Shown: positions 8,886 to 18,322, counted from the first letter of the stretch. The stretch: DNA of 64,000 bases from Brasilonema sennae CENA114 (GCF_006968745.1 NZ_CP030118.1:4645904-4709903); one strand, 5' to 3'. A program made the numbers and translations. Notes: generated from the letters alone by a model not told the origin.

Positions 8886-8985
8886 AGGACTTACGCAAAC
8901 AAACCCGGTTAAGAGCAAAAATCGTCTGTTTCGCAACCAAATACGAGCTAAGAAACCGGGTTTGGTGGCAGATGGTGCGTAAGTC
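8886..8985. repeat. MITE-like element, family A (copy 1)
   Basis: About 100 bases bounded by inverted termini AGGACTTACGCA and TGCGTAAGTC. An inner inverted repeat (AAACCCGGTT with AACCGGGTTT) makes it a nested hairpin. A second copy with the same termini is at 24530-24621. It has no coding capacity, so it would need a transposase from elsewhere. Confidence 0.7.
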
Positions 8986-9199
8986 AAAAAAACGTTCTAT
9001 TTATACCGCTTTTTGGAGCCGCAGAAAAGCCTAAAATCAGTGCAAAATCAAATGATAAGAATAGAAAATTATAATAGATTTGATGATTGAAATAACTAAT
9101 AATTAACTTTAAGAATTGACATTTTACAATTGGAGTGCTTTCCAAGCAGAATGAGAGTTAAGAACACTCACGCCAGAAGATTGTTGGAGGCACAAGCGT

Positions 9200-10930
9200 A
9201 TGGTTGCACTCACTGCTCGTTCTGAAAATACTCAATCCCACGATCGCTTGACTATGCAAATAGTCGATCTTGGGGATGAAACGATCGCTATTCGTTCTCT
9301 AGATTGGGATCGCGATCGCTTCGATATCGAGTTTGGATTGGACAATGGTACAACCTATAATTCGTTTTTAATTCAAAGTGAGAAGACTGCTCTAATTGAC
9401 ACGTCTCACCGCAAGTTTCAGCAGTTATATTTAGATGTCTTAAAGGGATTGATTGACTTCTCAACGCTAGATTATTTAATTATTAGTCATACTGAACCGG
9501 ATCACAGTGGACTTGTTAAAGAGGTGTTGCAGTTAGCTCCTCAGGTGACAGTAGTAGGAGCAAAAGTTGCCATCCAGTTCCTGGAAAATATGATACATCA
9601 GCCATTTCAATCGCTGATAGTTAAGAATGGCGATCGCCTCGATTTAGGCAACGGACATGAGTTAGAATTCGTGAGTGCCCCCAATCTCCACTGGCCTGAT
9701 ACTATTTTTACCTACGATCCTAAAACCCGCATCCTCTTCACTTGCGATGCTTTTGGGATGCATTACTGCGACGATCACACCTTTGATGAAGATCCAGAAC
9801 TACTTGAAGCCGATTTTAAATATTACTACGACTGCCTGATGGCTCCAAATGCCCGTTCCGTGCTGTCTGCTATCAAGCGGATGGAAAAATTAGATATCGG
9901 CACAATCGCCACAGGACATGGACCTTTATTACAACATCATTTGTCAGACTGGGTGAGTTGCTACCAGAAATGGAGTCAAGAACAGGCAAAGACAGATACC
10001 CTTGTTGCCCTGTTCTACTGTGAAGATTACGGCTTTTGTGACCAATTGGCAAGAGCGATCGCTCATGGCGTCCAGAGAAATGGGGTAGCGGTAGAACTGG
10101 TAGATTTAAATACTGCTGAACCTCAGGAAGTCCGGGAATTCGTCAACCAAGCCACGGGTTTGGTGATTGGTATGCCATCTCAATCGAATCAAAATGCCCA
10201 TGCAGCTTTAAGTACCATTCTCGCAGCTGCACACCGTAAGCAAGCAGTCGGACTGTTTGAAAGTGGCGGTAGGGAAGATGAACCAATTTATCCTCTGCGG
10301 AACAAGTTTCAAGAAATCGGTCTGACGGAAGCTTTTCCACCCATTTTGGTGAAAGAACCACCGACGCATATCACCGAGCAAATGTGTGATGAAGCGGGTA
10401 CAGATATCGGACAGTGGTTGACTCGCGATCGCACGATCAAACAAATCAAAGCCATAGATAATGATTTAGAACGGGCATTGGGACGGTTAAGCAGTGGACT
10501 CTATATTATGACTGCCCAGAAAGCAGATGTCACCAGTGCCATGTTAGCCTCTTGGGTGATGCAAGCGAGCATGAATCCTTTAGGAGTCGCGATTGCAGTT
10601 GCCAAGGATCGGGCAATTGAATCATTACTCCACATAGGTGATCGCTTTGTTCTCAACGTCTTAGAGGAAGACAACTACCAAACCTTAATGAAACACTTCC
10701 TCAAGCGTTTCTCTCCCGGTGCAGATCGATTTGCAAACATCAAAACCTACCCCGCCAGCAATAACTGTCCCATTTTGGCAGATGCACTGGCATATATGGA
10801 ATGTAAAGTCACGACGCGAATCGAGTGCAGCGATCACTGGATTATCTACAGCAGCGTCCAAACTGGCAGAGTCGCCAAACTAGATGCCTTCAGCGCCGTC
10901 CACCATCGCAAGGTTGGTAACCACTATTAA
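9200..10930 (+). CDS. flv4: Class C flavodiiron protein Flv4
   Basis: A 576-residue flavodiiron protein: metallo-beta-lactamase-like diiron domain (about 25-260), flavodoxin domain (about 270-405) and C-terminal flavin reductase domain (about 425-576). The diiron ligand set is canonical: H97-x-E99-x-D101-H102, H164, D183 and H240. GGAGG precedes the ATG by ten bases. In Synechocystis, Flv4 and Flv2 act together as an electron sink protecting photosystem II under low CO2 or high light. The order here, canonical Flv, Sll0218-like protein, non-canonical Flv, is that of the flv4-sll0218-flv2 operon, which fixes this as flv4 rather than flv3. Confidence 0.93.
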   Translation: MVALTARSENTQSHDRLTMQIVDLGDETIAIRSLDWDRDRFDIEFGLDNGTTYNSFLIQSEKTALIDTSHRKFQQLYLDVLKGLIDFSTLDYLIISHTEPDHSGLVKEVLQLAPQVTVVGAKVAIQFLENMIHQPFQSLIVKNGDRLDLGNGHELEFVSAPNLHWPDTIFTYDPKTRILFTCDAFGMHYCDDHTFDEDPELLEADFKYYYDCLMAPNARSVLSAIKRMEKLDIGTIATGHGPLLQHHLSDWVSCYQKWSQEQAKTDTLVALFYCEDYGFCDQLARAIAHGVQRNGVAVELVDLNTAEPQEVREFVNQATGLVIGMPSQSNQNAHAALSTILAAAHRKQAVGLFESGGREDEPIYPLRNKFQEIGLTEAFPPILVKEPPTHITEQMCDEAGTDIGQWLTRDRTIKQIKAIDNDLERALGRLSSGLYIMTAQKADVTSAMLASWVMQASMNPLGVAIAVAKDRAIESLLHIGDRFVLNVLEEDNYQTLMKHFLKRFSPGADRFANIKTYPASNNCPILADALAYMECKVTTRIECSDHWIIYSSVQTGRVAKLDAFSAVHHRKVGNHY

Positions 10931-11190
10931 CTGCAAACCACTTTCCTCTCTCACTCATATGGTTTCCGGTTGAATTTGAATCATTAAAAAACCGCAGAGG
11001 CGCAGAGAACGCAGAGGGAGAGGAAGAGGAACAACAAATAATTCCGGTACAAACGAATTTACAGCCATTTTCAGGTAAATAGACCATAGTCATAGCGACG
11101 CTCTTGCTTGCGCCCTTACAAATGGTGTGGTTCATTTAGGTGAAAACTGCTGTAATATCACTCCCTCACTTTCATTGGAGTCTTTAAACA

Positions 11191-11721
11191 ATGCAATTAC
11201 TCAAAAACATACCAGTCAAACCTGTGAAGCGCGAAAGCTGGTTAAATCTCGGTCGAATTGTGCAAGCACTGGAACTTGTGCAGGACTTGATTGTGATTTG
11301 CTTGTGCATCGGGCTATTTAGCTTTATGGTGCTACAAATCCGCGCCATGTTCCTCTCTCTCATCCCCCCGATTCAGTTCCACAGCGTCACAGCAGATATC
11401 CTGTCGTTGCTGATTTTAGTAGAGTTATTTCGTTTGTTGATCATTTACCTGCAAGAGCAACGAGTTTCTATTGGAGTCGCCGTAGAAGTGTCAATTGTTT
11501 CTGTGTTGCGAGAAATGATTGTGCGAGGCGTATTAGAAACATCGTTTATGCAAGTTTTAGCCGCCTGTGCTTTCTTAGTGGTGTTAGGGGTGTTACTGGT
11601 TGTGAGAGTTTGGTTACCTCCAACTTTTGAAGGTATCGATCCAGAACACCAAGTCTCAAAGCGATACAAAAACCGCCTCGCCCAAGAAATGGCTGAACCT
11701 CATACGCATGTTGAGTTCTGA
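11191..11721 (+). CDS. Sll0218-like membrane protein (PsiE-type) of the flv4-2 operon
   Basis: A 176-residue membrane protein with about four hydrophobic segments (near residues 30-52, 68-88, 95-113 and 118-140) and a soluble C-terminus. The LLILVELFRLLIIYL and SVLREMIVRG blocks resemble the phosphate-starvation-inducible PsiE family. In Synechocystis the middle gene of the flv4-2 operon, sll0218, encodes a thylakoid membrane protein linked to photosystem II assembly or stability; position and size match. The 260-base gap after flv4 (10931-11190) contains a GCAGAGGCGCAGAG-type cyanobacterial repeat and no gene. The flv2 start lies 49 bases after this stop. Confidence 0.85.
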   Translation: MQLLKNIPVKPVKRESWLNLGRIVQALELVQDLIVICLCIGLFSFMVLQIRAMFLSLIPPIQFHSVTADILSLLILVELFRLLIIYLQEQRVSIGVAVEVSIVSVLREMIVRGVLETSFMQVLAACAFLVVLGVLLVVRVWLPPTFEGIDPEHQVSKRYKNRLAQEMAEPHTHVEF

Positions 11722-11770
11722 AAATGTCTCCTGTGATCTAACCCTTAACAACCAACCCATTACTATACTA

Positions 11771-13501
11771 ATGCAAACTCTAGCCCCCACAACCAGCCGC
11801 CCTCGTGACGTTCAAGTTGCTAAAATTGCGACTCATACTTTAGTTTTGCGATCGCGCACTTGGGAACGCCTCAAGTTTGAAGTTGAATACGCCCGCCAAA
11901 AAGGAACAACAGCGAATTCCTATCTCATACATGCTGATCGTACTGCTTTAATTGACCCTCCAGGCGAGTCTTTTACCCAGATTTTCTTAGAAGAACTCAA
12001 CAAACATCTGGATTTGACGCAATTAGATTACATAATCCTCAATCACATTAATCCTAACCGGATGGCTACCCTCAAAGTCCTCCTCGAACAAGCACCCCAA
12101 GCTAAAATTGTCTGTTCTAAACCAGGCGCAAATGTTCTGAAAATGATTTTCCCTGAGTGGGAGTCGAAAATTCAGCTAGTCCGTTCCGAAGACACTCTAG
12201 ATTTGGGGCAAGAACATCAACTGCAATTCGTGACTGTACCGACTCCCCGTTGGGCGGATGGAATGTGTACTTACGATTATGCAACCCGTATTCTCTACAC
12301 TGACAAATTTTTTGGGGTTCATGTTTGTAGCGATGTTGTTTTTGATGAGGATTGGAAGCAACTGGATGCGGATCGCCACTACTATTTTGACTGTCTCCAC
12401 GCCACCCAGGCAAAACAAGTCGAAGCAGCCTTAGAGAAATTAGCACCCTTAAAAGCCAAATTTTATGCACCTGGTCATGGTCCGATTGTTCGCTACAGCC
12501 TCAGTCGCTTTACCTACGATTACCGTCAATGGTGCCAACAACAGAAAACCCAGGAATTGCGAGTAGCCTTGCTTTATGCGTCTGCTTATGGTAATACAGC
12601 GATTTTAGCACAGGCGATCGCCCAAGGGTTAATTCAAAATGGGATTGCAGTCGAACTTATCAACTGCGAACTAGCAGAACCAAGCGAAATTACCCGTGCA
12701 GTGGAAGCTTGCAATGGCTTCATTATCGGTTCTCCTACATTAGGAGGTCATGCACCCACTCAAGTTCAAACAGCCTTGGGAATTATTCTATCAGCAGCGA
12801 CGAAAACTAAACTAGCAGGAGTCTTTGGTTCTTACGGCTGGAGTGGTGAAGCCACCGATTTGATTGAAAGCAAATTGTTGGATGCCAATTTTCGTTTAGG
12901 GTTTGAAACTATCCGCGTTCGCTTCAGTCCCACTGAGTCCACTTTACAGCAGTGTCAGGATGCGGGGGCAGAATTTGCCCAAGTCTTGAAAAAGAAACAA
13001 AAGCTGCGTACACCTCGCCAAGCTTTAACAGAAGCGCAAATTGACAGAACACAACAAGCCGTTGGACGGATCATCGGTTCTCTTTGCGTCCTAACTTCTC
13101 GACGCGGTGACAGCCATAGTGGTATCCTCACCTCTTGGGTCTCTCAAGCGACTTTTAATCCTCCTGGTTTGATGATTGCGATCGCTCAAGATCAAAATGC
13201 CGATGCGATTATTCATCCTGGTGATCAATTTGTCCTCAACATCCTTAAGGAAGGACGCAACCTGCGGCGATACTTTTCTTATCGCAGTACCCCAGGAGAC
13301 AATCCCTTTGCTGAGTTGGCGACTCAAAGTGCTAACAACGGTTGCTTAATTCTTAGTGATGCCCTCACCTATCTGGAATGTACTGTCCAACAGCGGATGG
13401 AATGTGGCGATCGCTGGTTAATCTACGCAACGGTAAATGAGGGCAAAGTCTTAGAAGCGATAGGCGTGAGTGCGATCGAGCACCGCAAATCAGGTAGCTA
13501 G
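11771..13501 (+). CDS. flv2: Class C flavodiiron protein Flv2 (non-canonical diiron site)
   Basis: A 576-residue protein with the same three domains as Flv4, but the metal-ligand positions are altered. Motif NHINPNR replaces H-x-E-x-D-H (H92, N94, N96, R97). Arg160 stands where Flv4 has H164, and Lys179 where it has D183. Only H92 and the late HGP histidine remain. Such neutral or basic substitutions are known for Flv1/Flv2, which function as heteromer partners of Flv3/Flv4. ATG 11771 is preferred; an in-frame ATG at 11708 overlaps the previous gene by 14 bases and would add 21 unrelated residues. No terminator with a T-run was seen after the stop. Confidence 0.92.
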   Translation: MQTLAPTTSRPRDVQVAKIATHTLVLRSRTWERLKFEVEYARQKGTTANSYLIHADRTALIDPPGESFTQIFLEELNKHLDLTQLDYIILNHINPNRMATLKVLLEQAPQAKIVCSKPGANVLKMIFPEWESKIQLVRSEDTLDLGQEHQLQFVTVPTPRWADGMCTYDYATRILYTDKFFGVHVCSDVVFDEDWKQLDADRHYYFDCLHATQAKQVEAALEKLAPLKAKFYAPGHGPIVRYSLSRFTYDYRQWCQQQKTQELRVALLYASAYGNTAILAQAIAQGLIQNGIAVELINCELAEPSEITRAVEACNGFIIGSPTLGGHAPTQVQTALGIILSAATKTKLAGVFGSYGWSGEATDLIESKLLDANFRLGFETIRVRFSPTESTLQQCQDAGAEFAQVLKKKQKLRTPRQALTEAQIDRTQQAVGRIIGSLCVLTSRRGDSHSGILTSWVSQATFNPPGLMIAIAQDQNADAIIHPGDQFVLNILKEGRNLRRYFSYRSTPGDNPFAELATQSANNGCLILSDALTYLECTVQQRMECGDRWLIYATVNEGKVLEAIGVSAIEHRKSGS

Positions 13502-13601
13502 TGACATTCTCCCCACCGCATAGGCGGACTCTTGAATTCCGCCGAAATGCGTTAAACCTGCCTTGAAAATAGAGATCCAAACCACGCAAACCAGACGTGC
13601 A

Positions 13602-14285
13602 TTAGCTTATTTTCTGGTCGTCTTTTACAAGAACTATCAAACATAAACAGCTAAATAAGAGTTTGACTGGATTCAAAGCGCCACTTTTTAAAACAATAAA
13701 ACTACCCAATCCCATCAAAACAAAAGGCACAAGATAATTACCGTATTGAGTGACAGTTTCAGCTATTCCTTGTTGATTTGTTAGTTTGTATGCGGAATAG
13801 CACCAAACTCCTATTAGCAAAAAGAATACGACTATAATTACCAAAAAACTTCCGAAATCACTACTAGCAAATAATGGTATGTAGACACTAATGTTATCGC
13901 TACCGTTAGCAATGGTGACAGCGGCTACACTGTAAGTCTGAGGGGAAATAAAACTAGCAAAAGTCGAATCTTCTGATTGTTCCGTTTCTGCTGCTTCTTC
14001 TTCTGAATCTTTTTCTGGGTTCACCAAACTACTAATACCTATAGCAAGAGGTATTAAACCTAATAATCCAATCCAGTTTGGCGATAAGATCAATCCACCA
14101 AAGAAACCGGGGAGACTGGCAATGACAAGTGCTGTAAAACCAAGGTACTGACCAAGAATAATATGCCTACGAGTGAAGGTAGAATTAACCTGAGAAAAAA
14201 AGAGCAAAAGGATAATAATATCATCAATATTCGTGGCGGTGAAGGCAACTATTCCCCTGCTAATTCCAGAGACTAACCCACTCAT
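13602..14285 (-). CDS. CadD-family transporter (copy 2)
   Basis: A 227-residue membrane protein, very similar in layout to the copies at 1742-2467 and 14352-15026: TATNIDDIIILLLFFSQVN, RRHIILGQYLGF, an acidic loop rich in Glu (about 100-120), then PQTYSVAAVTIANGSDNIS. The conserved D-D pair near the N-terminus and the NGSDN motif are intact. It is divergent from copy 3, sharing a 66-base AT-rich intergenic region that must hold both promoters. The family exports cadmium in staphylococci; the substrate here is unknown. Confidence 0.85.
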   Translation of the reverse strand: MSGLVSGISRGIVAFTATNIDDIIILLLFFSQVNSTFTRRHIILGQYLGFTALVIASLPGFFGGLILSPNWIGLLGLIPLAIGISSLVNPEKDSEEEAAETEQSEDSTFASFISPQTYSVAAVTIANGSDNISVYIPLFASSDFGSFLVIIVVFFLLIGVWCYSAYKLTNQQGIAETVTQYGNYLVPFVLMGLGSFIVLKSGALNPVKLLFSCLCLIVLVKDDQKIS

Positions 14286-14351
14286 ATATATATCATGATT
14301 TTATTTTTTATATATAATTTATAGGCTTGATAACATCATATTTTCTTATCA

Positions 14352-15026
14352 ATGACCATAACTCAACTTTGGACGGCTTTCACGGAAGCTGTTATTGCCT
14401 TCGTTGCTACCAATATTGATGATATCCTTATCCTGGTGCTATTTTTCTCACAAGTAAATGCCAATTTTCGGCGACGACATATTGTGTTTGGTCAGTACCT
14501 TGGTTTTACAGCGATCATCATTGCTAGCTTACCAGGATTCTTTGGTGGCTTGTTCATCCCGCGAGAATGGATTGGATTCCTGGGATTACTACCGATCGCA
14601 ATTGGTTTAAAGCTATTGGTGAAAAAAGAACAAGAAACTACGCAAGTTCAAACAGTAACCACTGATTTTCACTCCTCCTCACATAGTAACCCCATACTGT
14701 CTTTTGTGTTGAGTATTTTGCATCCCCAAACTTATCAAGTTGCAGGAGTAACATTTGCTAATGGCGGTGATAATATCAGTATTTACATACCCTTATTTGC
14801 TGGTAAGAGCTTTGCTAGTTTGGGAGTAACTTTATGTGTATTTTTTGTCTTAATAGGCGTTTGGTGTGCTGTTGCTTACCTATTGGCTCGTCAAAGAGCG
14901 ATTGCTAACATTTTAAGCCGCTACGGTAGAGCCGTTGTTCCTTTTGTATTGATTTGCCTTGGTCTTTTTATCATGTATGAAAGAGGAACATTCAGCTTGA
15001 TATTACACTCCTACAGGGGAAACTAA
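14352..15026 (+). CDS. CadD-family transporter (copy 3)
   Basis: A 224-residue paralogue of the two other CadD-type proteins: ATNIDDILILVLFFSQVN at the N-terminus, RRHIVFGQYLGF, then a central loop with His and Ser (residues about 100-115, where the others have acidic residues) and ANGGDNISIYIPLF. The loop difference may reflect another ion or regulation. It is divergent from copy 2, and its last 24 bases overlap the end of the convergent TauE/SafE gene, an unusually tight arrangement for this window. Confidence 0.85.
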   Translation: MTITQLWTAFTEAVIAFVATNIDDILILVLFFSQVNANFRRRHIVFGQYLGFTAIIIASLPGFFGGLFIPREWIGFLGLLPIAIGLKLLVKKEQETTQVQTVTTDFHSSSHSNPILSFVLSILHPQTYQVAGVTFANGGDNISIYIPLFAGKSFASLGVTLCVFFVLIGVWCAVAYLLARQRAIANILSRYGRAVVPFVLICLGLFIMYERGTFSLILHSYRGN

Positions 15027-15806
15027 CTTGTAACTCGCCATGAGCAAGATTGTGTAAATGATAAACCGCAGTGGACGTTGAGGCGCAAGTTGGCAAAGTT
15101 TAGCACCAAGCAGTACCCCAGGTACAGAGCCTAACCATATTGGTAAGACCAAACTCCAGTCAACTGTCCCAAGGGTGAGATGTCCCAAGGAAGTGAAAAA
15201 TAATAAAATTGCGGCTTGTGAAATATCTGTACCCACTAACTTACGGGTCTCTAGCTGGAAAAAGGCAATCAGTACCAATGCAAACATCGAACCGGAGGAG
15301 ACACTCGTTAAACCAACCAAACAGCCTAGAACTGCTCCCACGCTCATTGCATAAACACAACCAAGCTTTGTTGTCAAGTCAAACTTTGGTAGCTCTGGTA
15401 ATTTCAAGTCAGGGAAAAACCATAATACCAGCAGTTGTGTGAGTGCTAACAAACTCATAAACAAAATCATCATTCCAACCAAGTGCAGCAGGATGTCGTC
15501 TAGGTTCTGCTCCCCTGTTTGTTTGATGAAATGCAAAATTCCTACCCCAAAAAGCGATCCGGGAACGCTGCCAAATGCCAGCCACTTCACCACTTGCACA
15601 TCGACGGTTCGTTGCTGCCAGTGCTTATAGCCGCCGACAAACTTCATCAGCGTGGCAGCCACAACATCAGAACTCACAGCAATGGAAGGAGGAACCTGGA
15701 ATAAAAAAATGAGCATTGGCGTGATCAAAGATGCCCCACCAATGCCTGTTAAGCCGACGACAATACCAATAAAGAAGCTGAATACGGGTAATAATGAGTA
15801 ATGCAT
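15003..15806 (-). CDS. TauE/SafE-family sulfite/anion exporter
   Basis: A 267-residue membrane protein with seven or eight hydrophobic segments. The family pattern GxxxGLTGIGGASLITPML is seen near residues 15-35 (G-rich first loop) and is repeated in the second half as GCLVGLTSVSSGSMFAL, the internal duplication typical of TauE/SafE. Members move sulfite, sulfoacetate or other small anions across the inner membrane. The substrate is not predictable here. The gene is convergent with CadD copy 3 and overlaps it by 24 bases. The 273 bases upstream (15807-16079) show no gene. Confidence 0.85.
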   Translation of the reverse strand: MHYSLLPVFSFFIGIVVGLTGIGGASLITPMLIFLFQVPPSIAVSSDVVAATLMKFVGGYKHWQQRTVDVQVVKWLAFGSVPGSLFGVGILHFIKQTGEQNLDDILLHLVGMMILFMSLLALTQLLVLWFFPDLKLPELPKFDLTTKLGCVYAMSVGAVLGCLVGLTSVSSGSMFALVLIAFFQLETRKLVGTDISQAAILLFFTSLGHLTLGTVDWSLVLPIWLGSVPGVLLGAKLCQLAPQRPLRFIIYTILLMASYKLVSPVGV

Positions 15807-16079
15807 ATTGCTGTTCTAGAAAGGGTTAAAGGTGTTTTATCTCTGACCGGAAGTCAGCTTGGTAGATGCAAACCCCTTTCGCTTGACAAATACAATAATT
15901 CTATGTCCTTACCGTACTTTAACTCAAAAAGTGAGCGAACGTCTAGCGTAATGGCACAGATGAACAAGAGATTATTATTTACACAGAGAATAAATGAATT
16001 CTTGAGTTCTTTTGTACTGTGTTAATGGGATGTAGTCAAAACCCGTTGGTAGGAAGGAAGAGTTGTCTAGTAGCTTTCG

Positions 16080-17117
16080 CTATCTTTCTTGGGTTACTTT
16101 GGATCGTCCAATAATTTTCCTTGCTTCTTCTTCAGCATTCGGGGTCGTGCGCCGAAGTAAAGTATATGTAGTGGTAAGGTCGATTCTTTGCCCAATTTGC
16201 AGGGTTTTTAGTGGACTAAGAAATTCAAGCTCCACGAAAGCATCTGGAGCGGAATTGGTATAAATTTCAGCACTGCTTTCCTGATCAGGATAACTAACCG
16301 CAGGTTCTCTGGGTGAGTCAATGCGGACTACAACTTTTTCTCCAACCCATAACAACGTACTCGCATCACAGCCTATCTTGTGGGATTTTTTTGGATCACG
16401 TGTCAATGAGAGCATCCCGTTTTCCACCTTTAAGTTGGCTGGTAACTCCTCGGATTGTCTGTTATATCCTTGAGGAAAAATCGAAGCTTGGGGTAGGGCA
16501 GCGTATACACCCACTGGATCACGCAACTGTGTAATCACCCATACCGCAACGTCTTTTGGCTTGCCTTTGACCTTTTCATAAGTTGTAGAAATAGTCATCA
16601 CAGGTTTTTGTGGATGGAGTCGAATCCTGCGGTAAGTCCGAATGCCGTAAAGTGAATCTATAGGAGAAATGAGCGTCACTTCGCTGCCGTCAACCTTTGC
16701 CTGAAGTGGTATGGAATCAAAACCTGTCGGTGGAGGCCAATCTCGCCCCATGATTTTTGTCCAGTCAGACTGAGGTGCAGGCCAAGTTTTATCACCCCCG
16801 AAATTAACCCATTTTTCTGGCTTGGGATTGGGGGCTTTGCCAAACATTTTCGGATTTTCCCAGAATGTACCTTCTCCATCTAGTAATCGAAACTGCATAA
16901 CCCGCCCGATTGCTGGTACTATAACTGCTTCTACTTGACCATTACTCAAAACCCAGGAGTCTCGCCAGCCTTGGTAATTAGTCTTTACTACCGTGATTTT
17001 TGCATATTGTGATGGAGCTTTTTGGTTCGGGACATTTGCAGTGACTTGTCCCCAACCTACGATAAAAATCGTTAGTAATAAAGCGAAGCAAAACAGATTC
17101 CACGTTTTAGTCTTCAT
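16080..17117 (-). CDS. Exported DUF4380 protein (mutarotase-like fold)
   Basis: A 345-residue protein with a signal peptide (charged MKTK, hydrophobic core about residues 8-24). The mature part has the DUF4380 pattern: GQVEAVIVPAIGRVMQFR, GTFWENP, NFGGDKTWPAPQSDW. This family is predicted to have the galactose-mutarotase beta-sandwich and to bind sugars; no activity is established. Its start overlaps the stop of the SMP-30 gene by ATGA, so the two are translationally coupled. With the upstream PQQ-type dehydrogenase it suggests exported handling of an aldose: epimerisation, oxidation and lactone opening (inference). Confidence 0.75.
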   Translation of the reverse strand: MKTKTWNLFCFALLLTIFIVGWGQVTANVPNQKAPSQYAKITVVKTNYQGWRDSWVLSNGQVEAVIVPAIGRVMQFRLLDGEGTFWENPKMFGKAPNPKPEKWVNFGGDKTWPAPQSDWTKIMGRDWPPPTGFDSIPLQAKVDGSEVTLISPIDSLYGIRTYRRIRLHPQKPVMTISTTYEKVKGKPKDVAVWVITQLRDPVGVYAALPQASIFPQGYNRQSEELPANLKVENGMLSLTRDPKKSHKIGCDASTLLWVGEKVVVRIDSPREPAVSYPDQESSAEIYTNSAPDAFVELEFLSPLKTLQIGQRIDLTTTYTLLRRTTPNAEEEARKIIGRSKVTQER

Positions 17118-18061
17118 CGTTTATCCTTCGGCGGTTGCACTCCCGCTACCAAGAGGCGAATACGATAAACACCCTGACCGGCAGTGATGTAAAGTGTTTT
17201 GTAGTCTTTATTACCCCAAGCCAAATTTGTGACTACCTCTGGTACGAGAATTTTACCCAGAAGTTGACCTGTTGGCGAGAAAACCCACACCCCTTCTGAA
17301 CCGCTACAGTAGATATTGCCTTGGATATCTACCTTCATGCCATCGGGTACACCTTTGTCTTTCGGTCCAGTTAACTCTGCAAAAACCCTGGTGTTAGTCA
17401 ATGTGCCATCTGAATTGACCTCGAAAACACGGATGTGTCCTTTTTCAGAATCACTGACGTAGAGTTTTTTCTCATCAGGAGAGAAAGCGAGTCCATTAGG
17501 ACGCACCATCTCTTTGTTGAGCAAACTCAAGGTTCCATCTGGTTTCAAACGATAAATACCATAAAAGCCAAGTTCTTCCTTCTCCTTACTAATACCATAG
17601 GGCGGGTCAGTGAAGTAAATGCTACCATCTGACTTGACTACAACGTCGTTTGGGCTATTGAGACGCTTATCCTGGTAGCGTTCAGCCAAAACGGTTATTT
17701 GACCGTTTTTTTCTGTCCGTACAAGCCGGCGCTCATGTTCAGCAGTAATTAACCGTCCTTCCCTATCGAACGTATTGCCGTTGGGATTGCCAGCAGGACG
17801 ACGATAGATGGAAATTTTACTGTCAGTTGTCCACTTATAGATAGTATTAGCGGGAATATCACTGAAGAGTAAAAAGCCAAGCGGATGCCAAAGGGGTCCT
17901 TCTGTAAACTTTAAACCATCAGCCAACTTTTCTAGCTTGGTGTTGCTGCTCATGATGGTTTGTAAATTAGCGATCGCTTTTCCCTGACTTTGTTGTACAG
18001 TCAAAATGCTCAGTAATAAACTGTAGGCAGCTATTCGCAAAGTAAATTGTTTCACAATCAC
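17114..18061 (-). CDS. Exported SMP-30/gluconolactonase-family protein
   Basis: A 315-residue beta-propeller protein with an N-terminal signal (about residues 1-28). The SMP-30/LRE signature is present: FTEGPLWHPLGFLLFSDI, then RLNSPNDVVVKSDGSIYFTDPPYG and RPNGLAFSPDEKKLYVSDS, which provide the Glu, Asn and Asp that bind the catalytic divalent metal in this family. The expected reaction is hydrolysis of a sugar lactone. The stop codon overlaps the start of the DUF4380 gene by four bases. A 168-bp family B repeat separates it from the dehydrogenase gene upstream on the same strand. Confidence 0.85.
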   Translation of the reverse strand: MIVKQFTLRIAAYSLLLSILTVQQSQGKAIANLQTIMSSNTKLEKLADGLKFTEGPLWHPLGFLLFSDIPANTIYKWTTDSKISIYRRPAGNPNGNTFDREGRLITAEHERRLVRTEKNGQITVLAERYQDKRLNSPNDVVVKSDGSIYFTDPPYGISKEKEELGFYGIYRLKPDGTLSLLNKEMVRPNGLAFSPDEKKLYVSDSEKGHIRVFEVNSDGTLTNTRVFAELTGPKDKGVPDGMKVDIQGNIYCSGSEGVWVFSPTGQLLGKILVPEVVTNLAWGNKDYKTLYITAGQGVYRIRLLVAGVQPPKDKR

Positions 18062-18075
18062 CTACCTTAAGCCAA

Positions 18076-18243
18076 CTCAGATCTTCCACCATACTTTTCG
18101 TCCGCCAATAAATAAATTTCTTGGCTCAAAGTCTAAGTCCGTTAAAACGGACTGGGTAAGTTTTTGAGTCCGTTTTAACGGACTTGGGTTATTAGCCTTG
18201 AACTTCAGTTCAAGGCGTATCAGCCGGAGGTGCAAGATCCGAG
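18076..18243. repeat. MITE-like element, family B (copy 1)
   Basis: 168 bases with inverted ends (CTCAGATCTT and its partner AAGATCCGAG). Inside are nested inverted repeats: GTCCGTT/AACGGAC appears twice, and CCTTGAAC...GTTCAAGG once. Other copies are at 27980-28150 and 45610-45704. A stray end (GTGCAAGATCTGAG) is at 21788-21801. It lies between the dehydrogenase and lactonase genes. Confidence 0.7.
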
Positions 18244-18322
18244 CCAACAAGCATTTGATTCGTTTCTTTTGCATAAAAATTTGTTATTTGCTTCTTTGAT
18301 AGCGGTTTTGATAATCCCGTGA

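Larger units (their letters stand above)
8706..9199. other. Repeat-rich gap upstream of flv4
   Basis: Holds a C-rich tandem repeat (8756-8824), a 100-bp MITE-like element (8886-8985) and an AT-rich leader. A TTGACA at 9116-9121 could serve as a -35 box for flv4, but no good -10 was seen at the right distance. GGAGG at 9185-9189 is the flv4 ribosome site. Confidence 0.5.

Noticed and set aside
8752..8940. Minus-strand frame with GEVGEVGEV repeats
   Set aside because: It is the translation of the C-rich tandem repeat, not a gene.
13502..13601. GGCGGA...TCCGCC hairpin after flv2, similar to ends of IS200/IS605-type elements
   Set aside because: No transposase or second end was found, and there is no T-run; not enough to call either a terminator or an element.
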